This document shows, one piece after another, positions 7,620 to 14,010 of a stretch of DNA of 14,063 bases; within the stretch, counting starts at the first letter, position 1; each line of letters opens with the position of its first letter. The notes under the pieces are model-generated. The model did no database searches, had not been told where the DNA came from, and saw only the letters and a program-made list of their open reading frames with translations. Source of the DNA: CAZPWQ01 sp964590495 (GTDB lineage Bacteria; Bacteroidota; Rhodothermia; Balneolales; Balneolaceae); contig CAZPWQ010000096.1 of assembly GCA_964590495.1 (NCBI GenBank), positions 1-14,063 on the forward strand. The letters run 5' to 3'. The position numbers and the translations under genes were made by a program.

Positions 7620-7997
7620 TTGATTATGAATAAATATGGTCGGTTGGTTACCGGTATCAACTATGGTATGATCCTTCTATTCTTTCTGGCGGCCGGATTA
7701 CAGTATAATGATCCGGATGCAGGCTTATGGATGATGACGTACGGTATAGCGGGCCTCGCCTGTATCGTGTGGAGGTGGAATCCCGTTTCTTACTACTGGT
7801 ATCTCGCTATAGGATCGATTTGCCTGGTTTGGGCGCTTTCCCTGCTGATTTTTCATGTCGACCAGCTCTCCTGGGATGGCATGTTTGATTCCATTCAGAT
7901 GAAAAATCAAAGCGTGGAGATCATACGCGAAGCAGGAGGATTGCTCGTTATTGCCCTGTGGATGGGTATTTTAGGGACAATGAACAATGAACAGTGA
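7620..7997 (+). CDS. TMEM220-family small membrane protein
   Basis: This 125-residue protein has about four hydrophobic segments (residues ~11-27, ~37-51, ~57-78 and ~103-120). The family hallmark LQYNDPDAGLW...YGIAGLA is present at residues 27-47, as is a late REAGGLLVIALWMG helix. The family is found in bacteria and eukaryotes and has no established function known to me. ATG at 7620 gives MIMNKYG; ATG at 7626 (MNKYG) is an equally good start. The true family sequence seems to end near WMGIL: the final TMNNEQ is encoded by the composite repeat that begins here, which also provides the stop codon. It is probably a single-gene unit after a long structured gap. Confidence 0.75.
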   Translation: MIMNKYGRLVTGINYGMILLFFLAAGLQYNDPDAGLWMMTYGIAGLACIVWRWNPVSYYWYLAIGSICLVWALSLLIFHVDQLSWDGMFDSIQMKNQSVEIIREAGGLLVIALWMGILGTMNNEQ

Positions 7998-8198
7998 ACA
8001 GTGTGACAGTGGCGGTTGGGAGGGAGTGAGAATTAGGAATTAGGAATGGAACACGGATGACGCGGATCGGGCAGAGTTACTCGGATTATGTTGAATTTAA
8101 CATTCAAAATTTAAAAACCTCTTACCCATCGGACGGCCAATTCAGCCGTCGGATGGGAGGGTTTCCGGTATCCTTTTTCCGGTCTCCTTTTCTCCACT
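7974..8198 (+). repeat. Composite intergenic repeat, copy II
   Basis: Read on the plus strand: ACAATGAACAATGAACAGTGA words, GACAGTGGCGG, GAATTAGGAATTAGGAATGG, AACACGGATGAC, GGATCGGGC, an AT-rich part, a long hairpin (8125-8137 with 8145-8157), then GGGTTTCCGG and GTCTCC. The same order, in inverted orientation, is found at 786-1060. It makes up most of the 348-base gap between the TMEM220-like gene and rsbR. Confidence 0.8.
8115..8164 (+). terminator. Strong hairpin in composite repeat II
   Basis: CCCATCGGACGGC (8125-8137) and GCCGTCGGATGGG (8145-8157) form 12 of 13 possible pairs around the 7-base loop CAATTCA, with AAACCT and AGGGTTT extending the stem. It follows the TMEM220-like gene and precedes the stressosome promoter region. 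No U-run follows, so it may be an insulator or RNA-stability element rather than a classical terminator. Confidence 0.45.
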
Positions 8199-8275
8199 TA
8201 AATACATATATTCAAGTGGAACATTTTACAAAGATGTAATAAAATTAACTACATGCATTTAATAATTGCGGTTAC

Positions 8276-8303
8276 TTTACAATCAGAGTTAGTTTTATAT
8301 ACT
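8276..8303 (+). promoter_or_regulatory. Possible sigma-70-like promoter of the stressosome cluster
   Basis: TTTACA (8276-8281) and TATACT (8298-8303) are each one base from the classic -35 and -10 boxes and are 16 bases apart, ending 42 bases before the rsbR start in an AT-rich leader. The Bacteroidota-type promoter is different, so this stands only if the host uses classical boxes. Confidence 0.3.
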
Positions 8304-8345
8304 CTTTTTTTAAACCAAATTTGAAAACAAAAGGGTTGGTACTTT

Positions 8346-9281
8346 ATGTCAAAGAATGAGGACCAGGAAAAAAAATCCAAAGACCAAAAAGGGAAAAAAT
8401 ATCCCCACATACCAGGTCAGCCTCCCGATGAGTCTACGGCATCGTTGCTGCGTGAGCTTGTCGCTCACTTAAGGCAGAAAAGAAGTGAATTACGGGAGGA
8501 ATGGGCACGGCGAATACAAGAGGCGGAACTGCTTACTGCGATGAATAAAGAGGAAATACTCGCAGAAGCCACCTCTGTATATGACAACTATGTAGAGGCT
8601 CTGGAAACAGGGACCTATGAAGCACTTCAGTCTTATGCCAGGAACCTTTCTGAACGTATTATTCCCAGGGGAGTTGAAACCCATGAAGTGGTAGGAATCG
8701 TATTGCTGCTGCGTGATGTTCTGGCGAGATCTCTTTTTGCGAAATACCGGGATGATTTCAGCAAGCTCAATCGTATTCTCGATGCTTATGAACCTGCGGC
8801 AAACCGAATTGCAAATACGGTTGCCGTTGGCTTCGTGCAGGAACGCGAGCGTGTAATACGTGAGCAGCAGGAAGCTATACGGGAACTTTCAACACCGGTA
8901 CTTCAGGTTCGTGAACGACTGCTTATCCTGCCAATTATTGGTATTATAGATCCCAAGAGAGCACAACAGCTTACCGAACAGTTGCTCCAGGCCATTCGCC
9001 GGAACAGGGCCAAAGTCGTTGTTATAGATATTACAGGGGTACCTACCATGGACGAAAAAGTAGCCAATCACCTTGTTCAGACGGTTGATGCCACTCGTTT
9101 GCTTGGAGCCAGTGTGATCGTTACCGGCCTGTCTTCAGAAATTGCCCAGACACTGGTCACTATCGGGGTTGATCTGACCAAGATTATCACCGTCGGTGAC
9201 CTTCAGGGAGGTATTGAAGAGGCCGAACGCAAGCTGGGTTATCGAGTACAGCAGGTAGATCCCGCAAAACCGCATGGATAA
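8346..9281 (+). CDS. rsbR: Stressosome sensor/scaffold RsbR (RsbRD-type N-terminus + STAS)
   Basis: This 311-residue protein starts with a very charged, disordered stretch (1-28). A helical sensor domain follows (about 34-175) with LRQKRSELREEWARRI and a late RERVIREQQEAIREL helix. This resembles the N-terminal domain of RsbRD-type paralogues rather than the globin-like domain of RsbRA. The STAS domain (about 186-295) has LPIIGIID, VVVIDITGVPTMD and GVDLTKIITVGDLQGGI. Thr230 in DITG matches the conserved RsbT phosphorylation site of the family. A linker Thr at the position of the second known site is not obvious (Thr183 in STPVL is nearby). RsbR and RsbS form the stressosome in the cytoplasm, which holds RsbT until stress. 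It is the first gene of the cluster, 23 bases before rsbS. Confidence 0.9.
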   Translation: MSKNEDQEKKSKDQKGKKYPHIPGQPPDESTASLLRELVAHLRQKRSELREEWARRIQEAELLTAMNKEEILAEATSVYDNYVEALETGTYEALQSYARNLSERIIPRGVETHEVVGIVLLLRDVLARSLFAKYRDDFSKLNRILDAYEPAANRIANTVAVGFVQERERVIREQQEAIRELSTPVLQVRERLLILPIIGIIDPKRAQQLTEQLLQAIRRNRAKVVVIDITGVPTMDEKVANHLVQTVDATRLLGASVIVTGLSSEIAQTLVTIGVDLTKIITVGDLQGGIEEAERKLGYRVQQVDPAKPHG

Positions 9282-9304
9282 TAAATTATTTGTAAGAGGT
9301 TATA

Positions 9305-9667
9305 ATGCGAGTACCTATCCTAAAACAGGGGGATTATCTGATAGCATCCGTACAGTCATCTTTAAGTGACGAGGAGTTGCTTAAACTCAGGGACGATCTG
9401 GTAGCCAAGGTATCTCAGGTGAGGGCCAAGGGGGTTATTATAGATGTAACGGTTCTTGACGTAATGGATTCTTTTGCAACCAGAATTCTGAGGGATATCG
9501 CTCAAATGATAAAATTAAAGGGCGCACCGACGGTAGTTGCCGGAATTCAGCCCGATGTCGCGCTTGCCATGGTTCAGCTTGGTTTAAGCCTCGGACATCT
9601 GGAGACGGCATTGGATCTCGAGGAAGGGATTGCTCTTCTCGAAGAAATTAATACAGCGGATGAATAA
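9305..9667 (+). CDS. rsbS: Stressosome core STAS protein RsbS
   Basis: This 120-residue single STAS domain is the normal length for RsbS. It has VPILKQGDYLIASVQ at the start and IIDVTVLDVMDSFATRIL in the middle. Ser56 in DSF is at the position of the serine phosphorylated by RsbT in Bacillus subtilis RsbS, and GIQPDVALAMVQLGL is typical. RsbS makes the core of the stressosome with RsbR and is the main docking surface for RsbT; its phosphorylation releases RsbT. AAGAGG eight bases before the ATG is a fair ribosome binding site. It is probably co-transcribed with rsbR. A 178-base gap separates it from rsbT, which is unusual for this module. Confidence 0.93.
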   Translation: MRVPILKQGDYLIASVQSSLSDEELLKLRDDLVAKVSQVRAKGVIIDVTVLDVMDSFATRILRDIAQMIKLKGAPTVVAGIQPDVALAMVQLGLSLGHLETALDLEEGIALLEEINTADE

Positions 9668-9845
9668 CAAAATCTAAATATTGAGAATTGAAAAGTTATA
9701 AGGATATTTATCCTTCTCAGAAATAGACATAATTAATACCGGAAACTGTATTAAAATTCCCAGCGTGTTATAAGTTCGGAACATGATATATGAACACAGG
9801 GATTGTGTCTGAAAATTTGGAATAAAGTTCACGTTACAGTAGGGC
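9668..9845 (+). promoter_or_regulatory. rsbS-rsbT gap with hairpin
   Basis: This 178-base AT-rich gap breaks an otherwise tight cluster. A small hairpin pairs AAGGATA (9700-9706) with TATCCTT (9709-9715), and TTGAGAA (9681-9687) can extend it with TTCTCAG (9714-9720). No long U-run follows. No open frame of note is present. It could hold an internal promoter for rsbT-rsbX-kinase or a processing or attenuation site; I could not identify clear promoter boxes. Confidence 0.4.
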
Positions 9846-10298
9846 ATGAAAGCAAAATCGTCAGAATCAGAAAATTCAAGCGATAAGCTGGTGGGGCGGA
9901 GTTTTTCAATTGCCTCAGACAGAGACCTGGTGACTATCAGGGAGTTTGGCCGTAAATTGGCCTCACAGATTGGCTTTGAAAGTAACGATCAGACGCTTAT
10001 AGCAACAGCCCTTTCCGAAATTTGCCGTAATGTACTGGAGTATGCCAATACCGGCGAGGTAACTATAAGACCAGGTTACAGAAAGAAGGCAGAAGGCATT
10101 ACAATGATTGTGACTGATACCGGCCCCGGTATTGAGGATGTTAATAAAGCATTGCAGGAGGGCTATTCTACCGGCCGGGGTATGGGAGTGGGTTTACCGG
10201 GAACCATGAGAATAATGGACGAATTTTCAATCAAGTCGAGAAGAGGACAAGGTACTACAGTGACTATGAGCAAATGGTTGGAGCATTATGAGTTTTGA
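9846..10298 (+). CDS. rsbT: Switch serine/threonine kinase RsbT
   Basis: This 150-residue GHKL-type kinase has an N box ALSEICRNVLEYA (Asn62 as the Mg-binding residue), a G1 box DTGPGI (91-96) and a G2 box GMGVGLPG (112-119), then GQGTTV. Its order after rsbR and rsbS and before rsbX identifies it as RsbT rather than an RsbW/SpoIIAB anti-sigma factor. In the known system it phosphorylates RsbS and RsbR, leaves the stressosome on stress, and then binds the N-terminal domain of RsbU. About 15 extra N-terminal residues (Ser/Lys/Glu-rich) make it slightly longer than the usual ~133. A TAG at 9840-9842 is in frame just upstream, which fixes the ATG. Its last 11 bases overlap rsbX. Confidence 0.92.
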   Translation: MKAKSSESENSSDKLVGRSFSIASDRDLVTIREFGRKLASQIGFESNDQTLIATALSEICRNVLEYANTGEVTIRPGYRKKAEGITMIVTDTGPGIEDVNKALQEGYSTGRGMGVGLPGTMRIMDEFSIKSRRGQGTTVTMSKWLEHYEF

Positions 10299-10929
10299 TT
10301 CTGGCAGGGAACATAAAATTACTTCTGGCAAGACTTTATGCGGCACATGGAGCATGGCAAAATCAGCCAAGAAAGGAGAAGATGTATGTGCCGACCATTG
10401 CGTTGTCAAGGAGGCGGGTGATAAGGTTTTGATTGCTGTAATTGACGGACTGGGTCACGGGGTAAAAGCAAATGAGGCCAGCAAGTATGCTGTTTCCACC
10501 CTGGAAAATTTCAAAGGCGAATCTGTAATTGATTTAGTTAATCAGTGTCACCGGAACCTGAAGAATACCCGGGGTGCAGTAATGAGCCTTTGCGTCATTG
10601 ATTGCAATGAACGAATATTGACGTGGCTTGGAGTCGGTAACGTAGAAGGTCTGCTGGTACGGGGAAATGCACAAAAAAGGCAAAGGTCGGAAAATATTAT
10701 CCTACGTGGCGGAGTTGTAGGATATGAACTTCCGTCATTGAAAGCTTCACTGATACCTTTTGCAGCCGGTGATATGCTCATATTTACAACCGATGGTGTA
10801 GACAGGGATTATTGGGATGATGTTATTGTTAATGACAACCCCCTTGAAATGGTAAAAAAAATATCCCGGAAATATTTCAAAGACACAGATGACGCATTAA
10901 TTATGGCCCTGGAGTTTACTGAGCAATAG
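10288..10929 (+). CDS. rsbX: Stressosome-resetting PP2C-type phosphatase RsbX
   Basis: This 213-residue single-domain SpoIIE/PP2C phosphatase has metal-binding acids in their usual places: GEDVCADH (E31, D32, D36), IDGLGHG (D53, G54), TTDGV (D169) and DTDDALI (D201, D202). Also present are GVGNVEG and RGGVVGYELP. There is no sensory or RsbT-binding N-terminus, so it fits RsbX, which removes phosphates from RsbS and RsbR and lets RsbT be captured again, rather than RsbU or RsbP. Its start overlaps the end of rsbT by 11 bases (ATGAGTTTTGA), and its stop is two bases before the kinase ATG. This suggests translational coupling of the three genes. Confidence 0.9.
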   Translation: MSFDSGREHKITSGKTLCGTWSMAKSAKKGEDVCADHCVVKEAGDKVLIAVIDGLGHGVKANEASKYAVSTLENFKGESVIDLVNQCHRNLKNTRGAVMSLCVIDCNERILTWLGVGNVEGLLVRGNAQKRQRSENIILRGGVVGYELPSLKASLIPFAAGDMLIFTTDGVDRDYWDDVIVNDNPLEMVKKISRKYFKDTDDALIMALEFTEQ

Positions 10930-10931
10930 TT

Positions 10932-12755
10932 ATGGAAAAAAAGAATACGCGTTTTAAGAAACTGTTTGCAAAGGGTTTAAAAAAATATCTTACTGAAGAG
11001 AGTGAAGAGAATCTGACAAAAGCCTATGAACTGGGCCGGCAGTCACTGCAGGATGGTTTAAGCAAACTGGATGTTATTGCTCTGTATCACGAAATATTAG
11101 TCGAAGCTGAGGAATTCGGTTTGCAGAAGGAGTCGAAGGAACAGATGAAATTAGCCTCCGCTTATCTGACCGAGTACCTCGCCCCCTTTGAAGTAAGGCT
11201 TCTCGGTTACCAGGATCTGATAGACAACCTGAATAAGAAAAATGAGCAGCTTGAAGAAGAGATTGAACGCCGTAAAGAGATTGAAAAGGAGTTGCAAAAA
11301 AGTCGGGATTATTTCCAGGCGCTCATAAAAAACGCGCAGGATATAATTACGGTTCTCGATTATGATGCTGTTATTTGCTACTGCAGTCCCGCACTGGTGC
11401 GTATTCTCGGATACGGCGAGAAAGAATTAGAGGAGGAAATCGCTTTTAAGTATGTTCATCCCGATGATCTTGAACGGATAAAGAAGCAATTTAAAGAAGT
11501 TCGGGAAACAGCCGATCATTCCATTTCAACAGAATTCCGGTTTAAACATAAAAATGGCAGCTGGGTTTACCTGGAAAGTATCGCCAAGAATGTTCAGGAT
11601 AATCCCGACGGTCCGATTATCGTGGTAAACTCACGTGATGTTACGGAACGTAAAAAAGCGATGCGAAAGCTTAAGGAAAGTGAAGCCCAGCTCTCTGAAG
11701 CCCAGCAGATAGCAAAAGTGGGAAGCTGGGAATGGACACCCGATGAAGGGGAGGAAGAAGTACTCAAATGGTCTGATGAAATGTGCCGTATCTATGGTTT
11801 TAAACCGGAAGAGTTTGACCAGACTTTTGAGACCTATATCAGTCGTATTCATCCTGATGATAAAAACCGTGTTCAAAACATCGCAGAACAGGCGTTAAAA
11901 AATAAAAAACAGTTCGATTTCGAACACAGAATAATCAGGCCCGGAGGAGAGGTTCGTATCCTGTTATGCAGGGGCGATGCTGTTGTTGACAGACACGGTG
12001 AGGTAAGAAAATTGATAGGAACCGGTCAGGATATTACGGAACAAAAGAAGAGAGAACAAAAACTGCGCGACTACAGCGAGCGTCTTAAAAATCTTTCGGC
12101 ACGAATAGAACGAACAAGAGAAGAGGAACGGATAAAAATAGCCAGAGAAATCCATGATGAACTTGGACAGATGCTGACGGTTCTGAAAATGGATGTGTCG
12201 ATGCTTTCCACCAAAATGAAGGATAAGGTATCCGGCGATACTTTCGACTTCTTTTCCGGTAAGGCGGAAGAAATTCGGGAGAGGATAAACGGAATTATAA
12301 AATCAATCCAGCGTATTACTACCGAATTGCGTCCGGAGGTTCTGGATACGATGGGTCTGAAGGAGGCTATCGACTGGAAATCCAATGAGGTCGAAAACCG
12401 TACGGGTATCGATATTGTCTTTACAACCAATGTTGAGCAGAAAAGACTGCTTGAAAAAAAACGGGCCTCCACTTTTTTCCGGATTTTCCAGGAAACGTTA
12501 ACCAATATTATCAGACATGCAATGGCTTCCAAAGTTGAAGTCGAGCTGAAAAGGGATGACCCCCATCTTTATTTGATAGTTCGTGACAACGGCATAGGAA
12601 TTGCCCGTGATGAACTTGATGCGGCTACTTCTGTCGGTCTGATAGGAATGCGTGAAAGAGCTCAGTTCCTGGGAGGGAAATTGGATATTGAGGGTGAAGA
12701 AGGCAAGGGTACAACAATTACACTCCGTATTCCTTTAGAAGAGCCATCTGTATAA
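10932..12755 (+). CDS. Cytosolic histidine kinase with RsbU_N-like domain, two PAS domains and HisKA_3
   Basis: This 607-residue protein has no membrane segment. Residues ~5-92 are all-helical (KAYELGRQSL, DVIALYHEILVEA, ASAYLTEYLAPFE) and look like the N-terminal RsbT-binding domain of RsbU. A coiled coil follows (about 95-125), then PAS 1 (about 125-240, ending DVTERKK) and PAS 2 (about 255-372, ending DITEQKKRE). The HisKA_3 dimerisation domain has EEERIKIAREIHDELGQ with phospho-acceptor His408. The HATPase domain has an N box (QETLTNIIRHA, Asn525), DNGIGI (552-557) and GLIGMRER, then GKGTTI. HisKA_3 kinases normally phosphorylate NarL/LuxR-type response regulators. It starts two bases after rsbX, so it is very probably the output of this stressosome. 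No RsbU-type phosphatase domain and no receiver domain are present, and no response regulator follows. Confidence 0.85.
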   Translation: MEKKNTRFKKLFAKGLKKYLTEESEENLTKAYELGRQSLQDGLSKLDVIALYHEILVEAEEFGLQKESKEQMKLASAYLTEYLAPFEVRLLGYQDLIDNLNKKNEQLEEEIERRKEIEKELQKSRDYFQALIKNAQDIITVLDYDAVICYCSPALVRILGYGEKELEEEIAFKYVHPDDLERIKKQFKEVRETADHSISTEFRFKHKNGSWVYLESIAKNVQDNPDGPIIVVNSRDVTERKKAMRKLKESEAQLSEAQQIAKVGSWEWTPDEGEEEVLKWSDEMCRIYGFKPEEFDQTFETYISRIHPDDKNRVQNIAEQALKNKKQFDFEHRIIRPGGEVRILLCRGDAVVDRHGEVRKLIGTGQDITEQKKREQKLRDYSERLKNLSARIERTREEERIKIAREIHDELGQMLTVLKMDVSMLSTKMKDKVSGDTFDFFSGKAEEIRERINGIIKSIQRITTELRPEVLDTMGLKEAIDWKSNEVENRTGIDIVFTTNVEQKRLLEKKRASTFFRIFQETLTNIIRHAMASKVEVELKRDDPHLYLIVRDNGIGIARDELDAATSVGLIGMRERAQFLGGKLDIEGEEGKGTTITLRIPLEEPSV

Positions 12756-12761
12756 CTTTTG

Positions 12762-12808
12762 AGCACTAAGGCATTAAGACCACTTAGTGTTCTACGTGCC
12801 TTAGTGGT
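12762..12808. repeat. ACCACTAAGG inverted repeat, copy after the kinase gene
   Basis: It begins GAGCACTAAGGCATTAAG and ends CCTTAGTGGT, with ACCACTTAGTG in the middle. It starts six bases after the kinase stop codon. Just downstream, CTGATCACT occurs twice (12818-12826 and 12840-12848) in short CACTG words like those of the composite repeat. This is the 3' end of the stressosome transcript. No classical terminator is visible. Confidence 0.75.
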
Positions 12809-12860
12809 AATGCCTCCCTGATCACTGATACACTGTTCACTGATCACTAAAAAACCTGCC

Positions 12861-12977
12861 GATAAAAGCATTATTATCAACCACTTGGAAATGGTGCTTC
12901 TGGTACAGCTCCTCAATAAAATTTACTACAAGAAAATCAAATGTGATCCTATTTCCGGCGGCCCTTGTGTTCGATAA
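12861..12977 (+). pseudogene. Possible gene remnant between kinase and next gene
   Basis: A 38-codon open stretch without a good start reads IIINHLEMVLLVQLLNKIYYKK-like sequence and ends at a TAA. It faintly resembles the beginning of a NarL-type receiver (I-I-x-DDHEMV...LL). The acidic pair is missing, so this may be chance. It sits exactly where a partner response regulator would be expected. Confidence 0.15.
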
Positions 12978-13038
12978 TTTTAAGGCAGTGTTTGCGAAAA
13001 CAAACTGGAGCCAATAACCGCTGATCCGAACCTGAATA

Positions 13039-13230
13039 ATGAAAAAAAACGACCATACCCAGGTTAGTGAAAAAATAATTCGTTATGTAAACGGAGGATT
13101 GTCGGATGATGAAATCGATGAGTTGTGGGTAGAGATCATTCGGGATGAATATTACATGAATTATTTAAAAACGATAGTCAATCTTAAGAAAGTCATCGAA
13201 GAGAAGGATCGTTCACCAATTATAAATTAA
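13039..13230 (+). CDS. Small acidic helical protein, unknown function
   Basis: This 63-residue protein begins MKKNDHTQVSEKIIRYVNGG and continues with SDDEIDELWVEIIRDEYYMNYLKTIVNLKKVIEE-type helices. The pattern (short 'YVNGxLSDxE' helix, then a helix with LW and DEYY) resembles the cytoplasmic head of FecR/anti-sigma-like or TPR-anchored membrane proteins seen in this bacterial group. Here, however, there is no membrane segment or C-terminal domain. It may be a shortened relative or a genuine small regulator. An in-frame TGA at 13033-13035 fixes the ATG. No strong ribosome binding site is visible. It is 17 bases before the next gene, with which it is probably co-transcribed. I do not recognise a specific function. 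Confidence 0.65.
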   Translation: MKKNDHTQVSEKIIRYVNGGLSDDEIDELWVEIIRDEYYMNYLKTIVNLKKVIEEKDRSPIIN

Positions 13231-13247
13231 ATTCTTAGAAAACAGCT

Positions 13248-13682
13248 ATGAAAACTTTTAACTTCGCTATGTCGATCGCGCTCGTTTGTGCACTCTTAAT
13301 TTCCTGTGATTCAGAAAGGGATAAAAGAGAGGAAACCCAGGAAGGTATCGCTGAAACCGAACAGCGAATGAATGAAGGAAAAGAGGATATTCAGCAGGAA
13401 TATAATACGTTCAGAGAGAATGCGGATGAAGAAATCGAAGCCAATGAAGAACGTATTAACCAGCTAAAAAAGGAGTTGGAAAATGCTGAAGGTGAAGTAC
13501 GAGAACGCAATAAAGAGAGGATTAATGAACTTGAAGAAAGGAATGATTCTCTGCGGACGGAACTGGAAGGTTTTCAATTAGAGACAAGAGAGGGATGGGA
13601 GAATTTTAAGGAGGAGTTCAACAGTACTATGGATGATATAGGCAATTCTATTGAGGAGCTGTTCTCTGATGATGAATATTAA
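13248..13682 (+). CDS. Coiled-coil lipoprotein, unknown function
   Basis: This 144-residue protein has a signal peptide with lipobox LISC (Cys20), so it is a predicted lipoprotein. Residues ~24-118 are almost all charged (Glu, Lys, Arg, Asn) with heptad-like spacing, for example ANEERINQLKKELENAEGEV and RERNKERINELEE. This predicts a long single coiled coil. The acidic C-terminus (ELFSDDEY) has no known motif. Such proteins may act as periplasmic spacers or stress proteins like small YtxH- or Lpp-type proteins, but no family can be named from sequence alone. It sits between two other short genes in the same direction. Confidence 0.8.
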   Translation: MKTFNFAMSIALVCALLISCDSERDKREETQEGIAETEQRMNEGKEDIQQEYNTFRENADEEIEANEERINQLKKELENAEGEVRERNKERINELEERNDSLRTELEGFQLETREGWENFKEEFNSTMDDIGNSIEELFSDDEY

Positions 13683-13734
13683 AATTTAATCGGGTAGTAC
13701 AAATCACAATTCCTAAAACCAAAGGACAAAAAGC

Positions 13735-13890
13735 ATGAGAAGTATACTATATTTTATAGCTGTTATACTCGTTATCGGATGGCTCGTCGGATTTTTCGCA
13801 TATTCTGCCAGCGGACTTATCCATATTCTCCTCGTTATTGCCGTAATAGCTGTGTTGTTGAATATAATACAGGGCCGAAGTGCTGTGTAA
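13735..13890 (+). CDS. lmo0937-type 51-residue membrane protein
   Basis: The protein begins MRSILYFIAVILVIGWLVGF and has two hydrophobic helices (about 2-22 and 27-44). They are joined by a short FAYSASGLIH turn, and the protein ends with a basic IIQGRS tail. This matches the lmo0937 family (annotated as DUF5670, as I recall), tiny membrane proteins widespread in bacteria. In Listeria I recall lmo0937 as a general-stress, sigma-B-dependent gene, which would fit a stressosome neighbourhood, but that link is inference. AAAGGA 14-9 bases before the ATG is a fair ribosome binding site. It is the last gene before the terminator at 14011-14043. Confidence 0.8.
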   Translation: MRSILYFIAVILVIGWLVGFFAYSASGLIHILLVIAVIAVLLNIIQGRSAV

Positions 13891-13981
13891 GTCATGTATT
13901 TCGCATAACTGGTTTTGCTTACTTGAGCGTTTATGTGACGATTAGCTAACCAGATGGATCAGGATAAGAGAGAGCAATAAG

Positions 13982-13999
13982 CATGCTGATACCAGCATG
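13982..13999 (+). other. Short hairpin before the terminator
   Basis: CATGCTG (13982-13988) and CAGCATG (13993-13999) form a perfect 7-bp stem with a 4-base loop, 11 bases before the terminator stem. It would be part of the 3' untranslated RNA of the lmo0937-type gene, or of a small RNA ending at the terminator. Confidence 0.5.
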
Positions 14000-14010
14000 T
14001 GAAAAAGGAT

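Noticed and set aside
9846..10298. Possible RsbW/SpoIIAB anti-sigma factor
   Set aside because: No sigma factor or RsbV-type anti-antagonist is nearby; gene order rsbR-rsbS-(this)-rsbX and length favour RsbT.
10288..10929. Possible RsbU-type activating phosphatase
   Set aside because: It lacks any N-terminal RsbT-binding or PAS domain; a bare PP2C domain directly after rsbT is the RsbX pattern.
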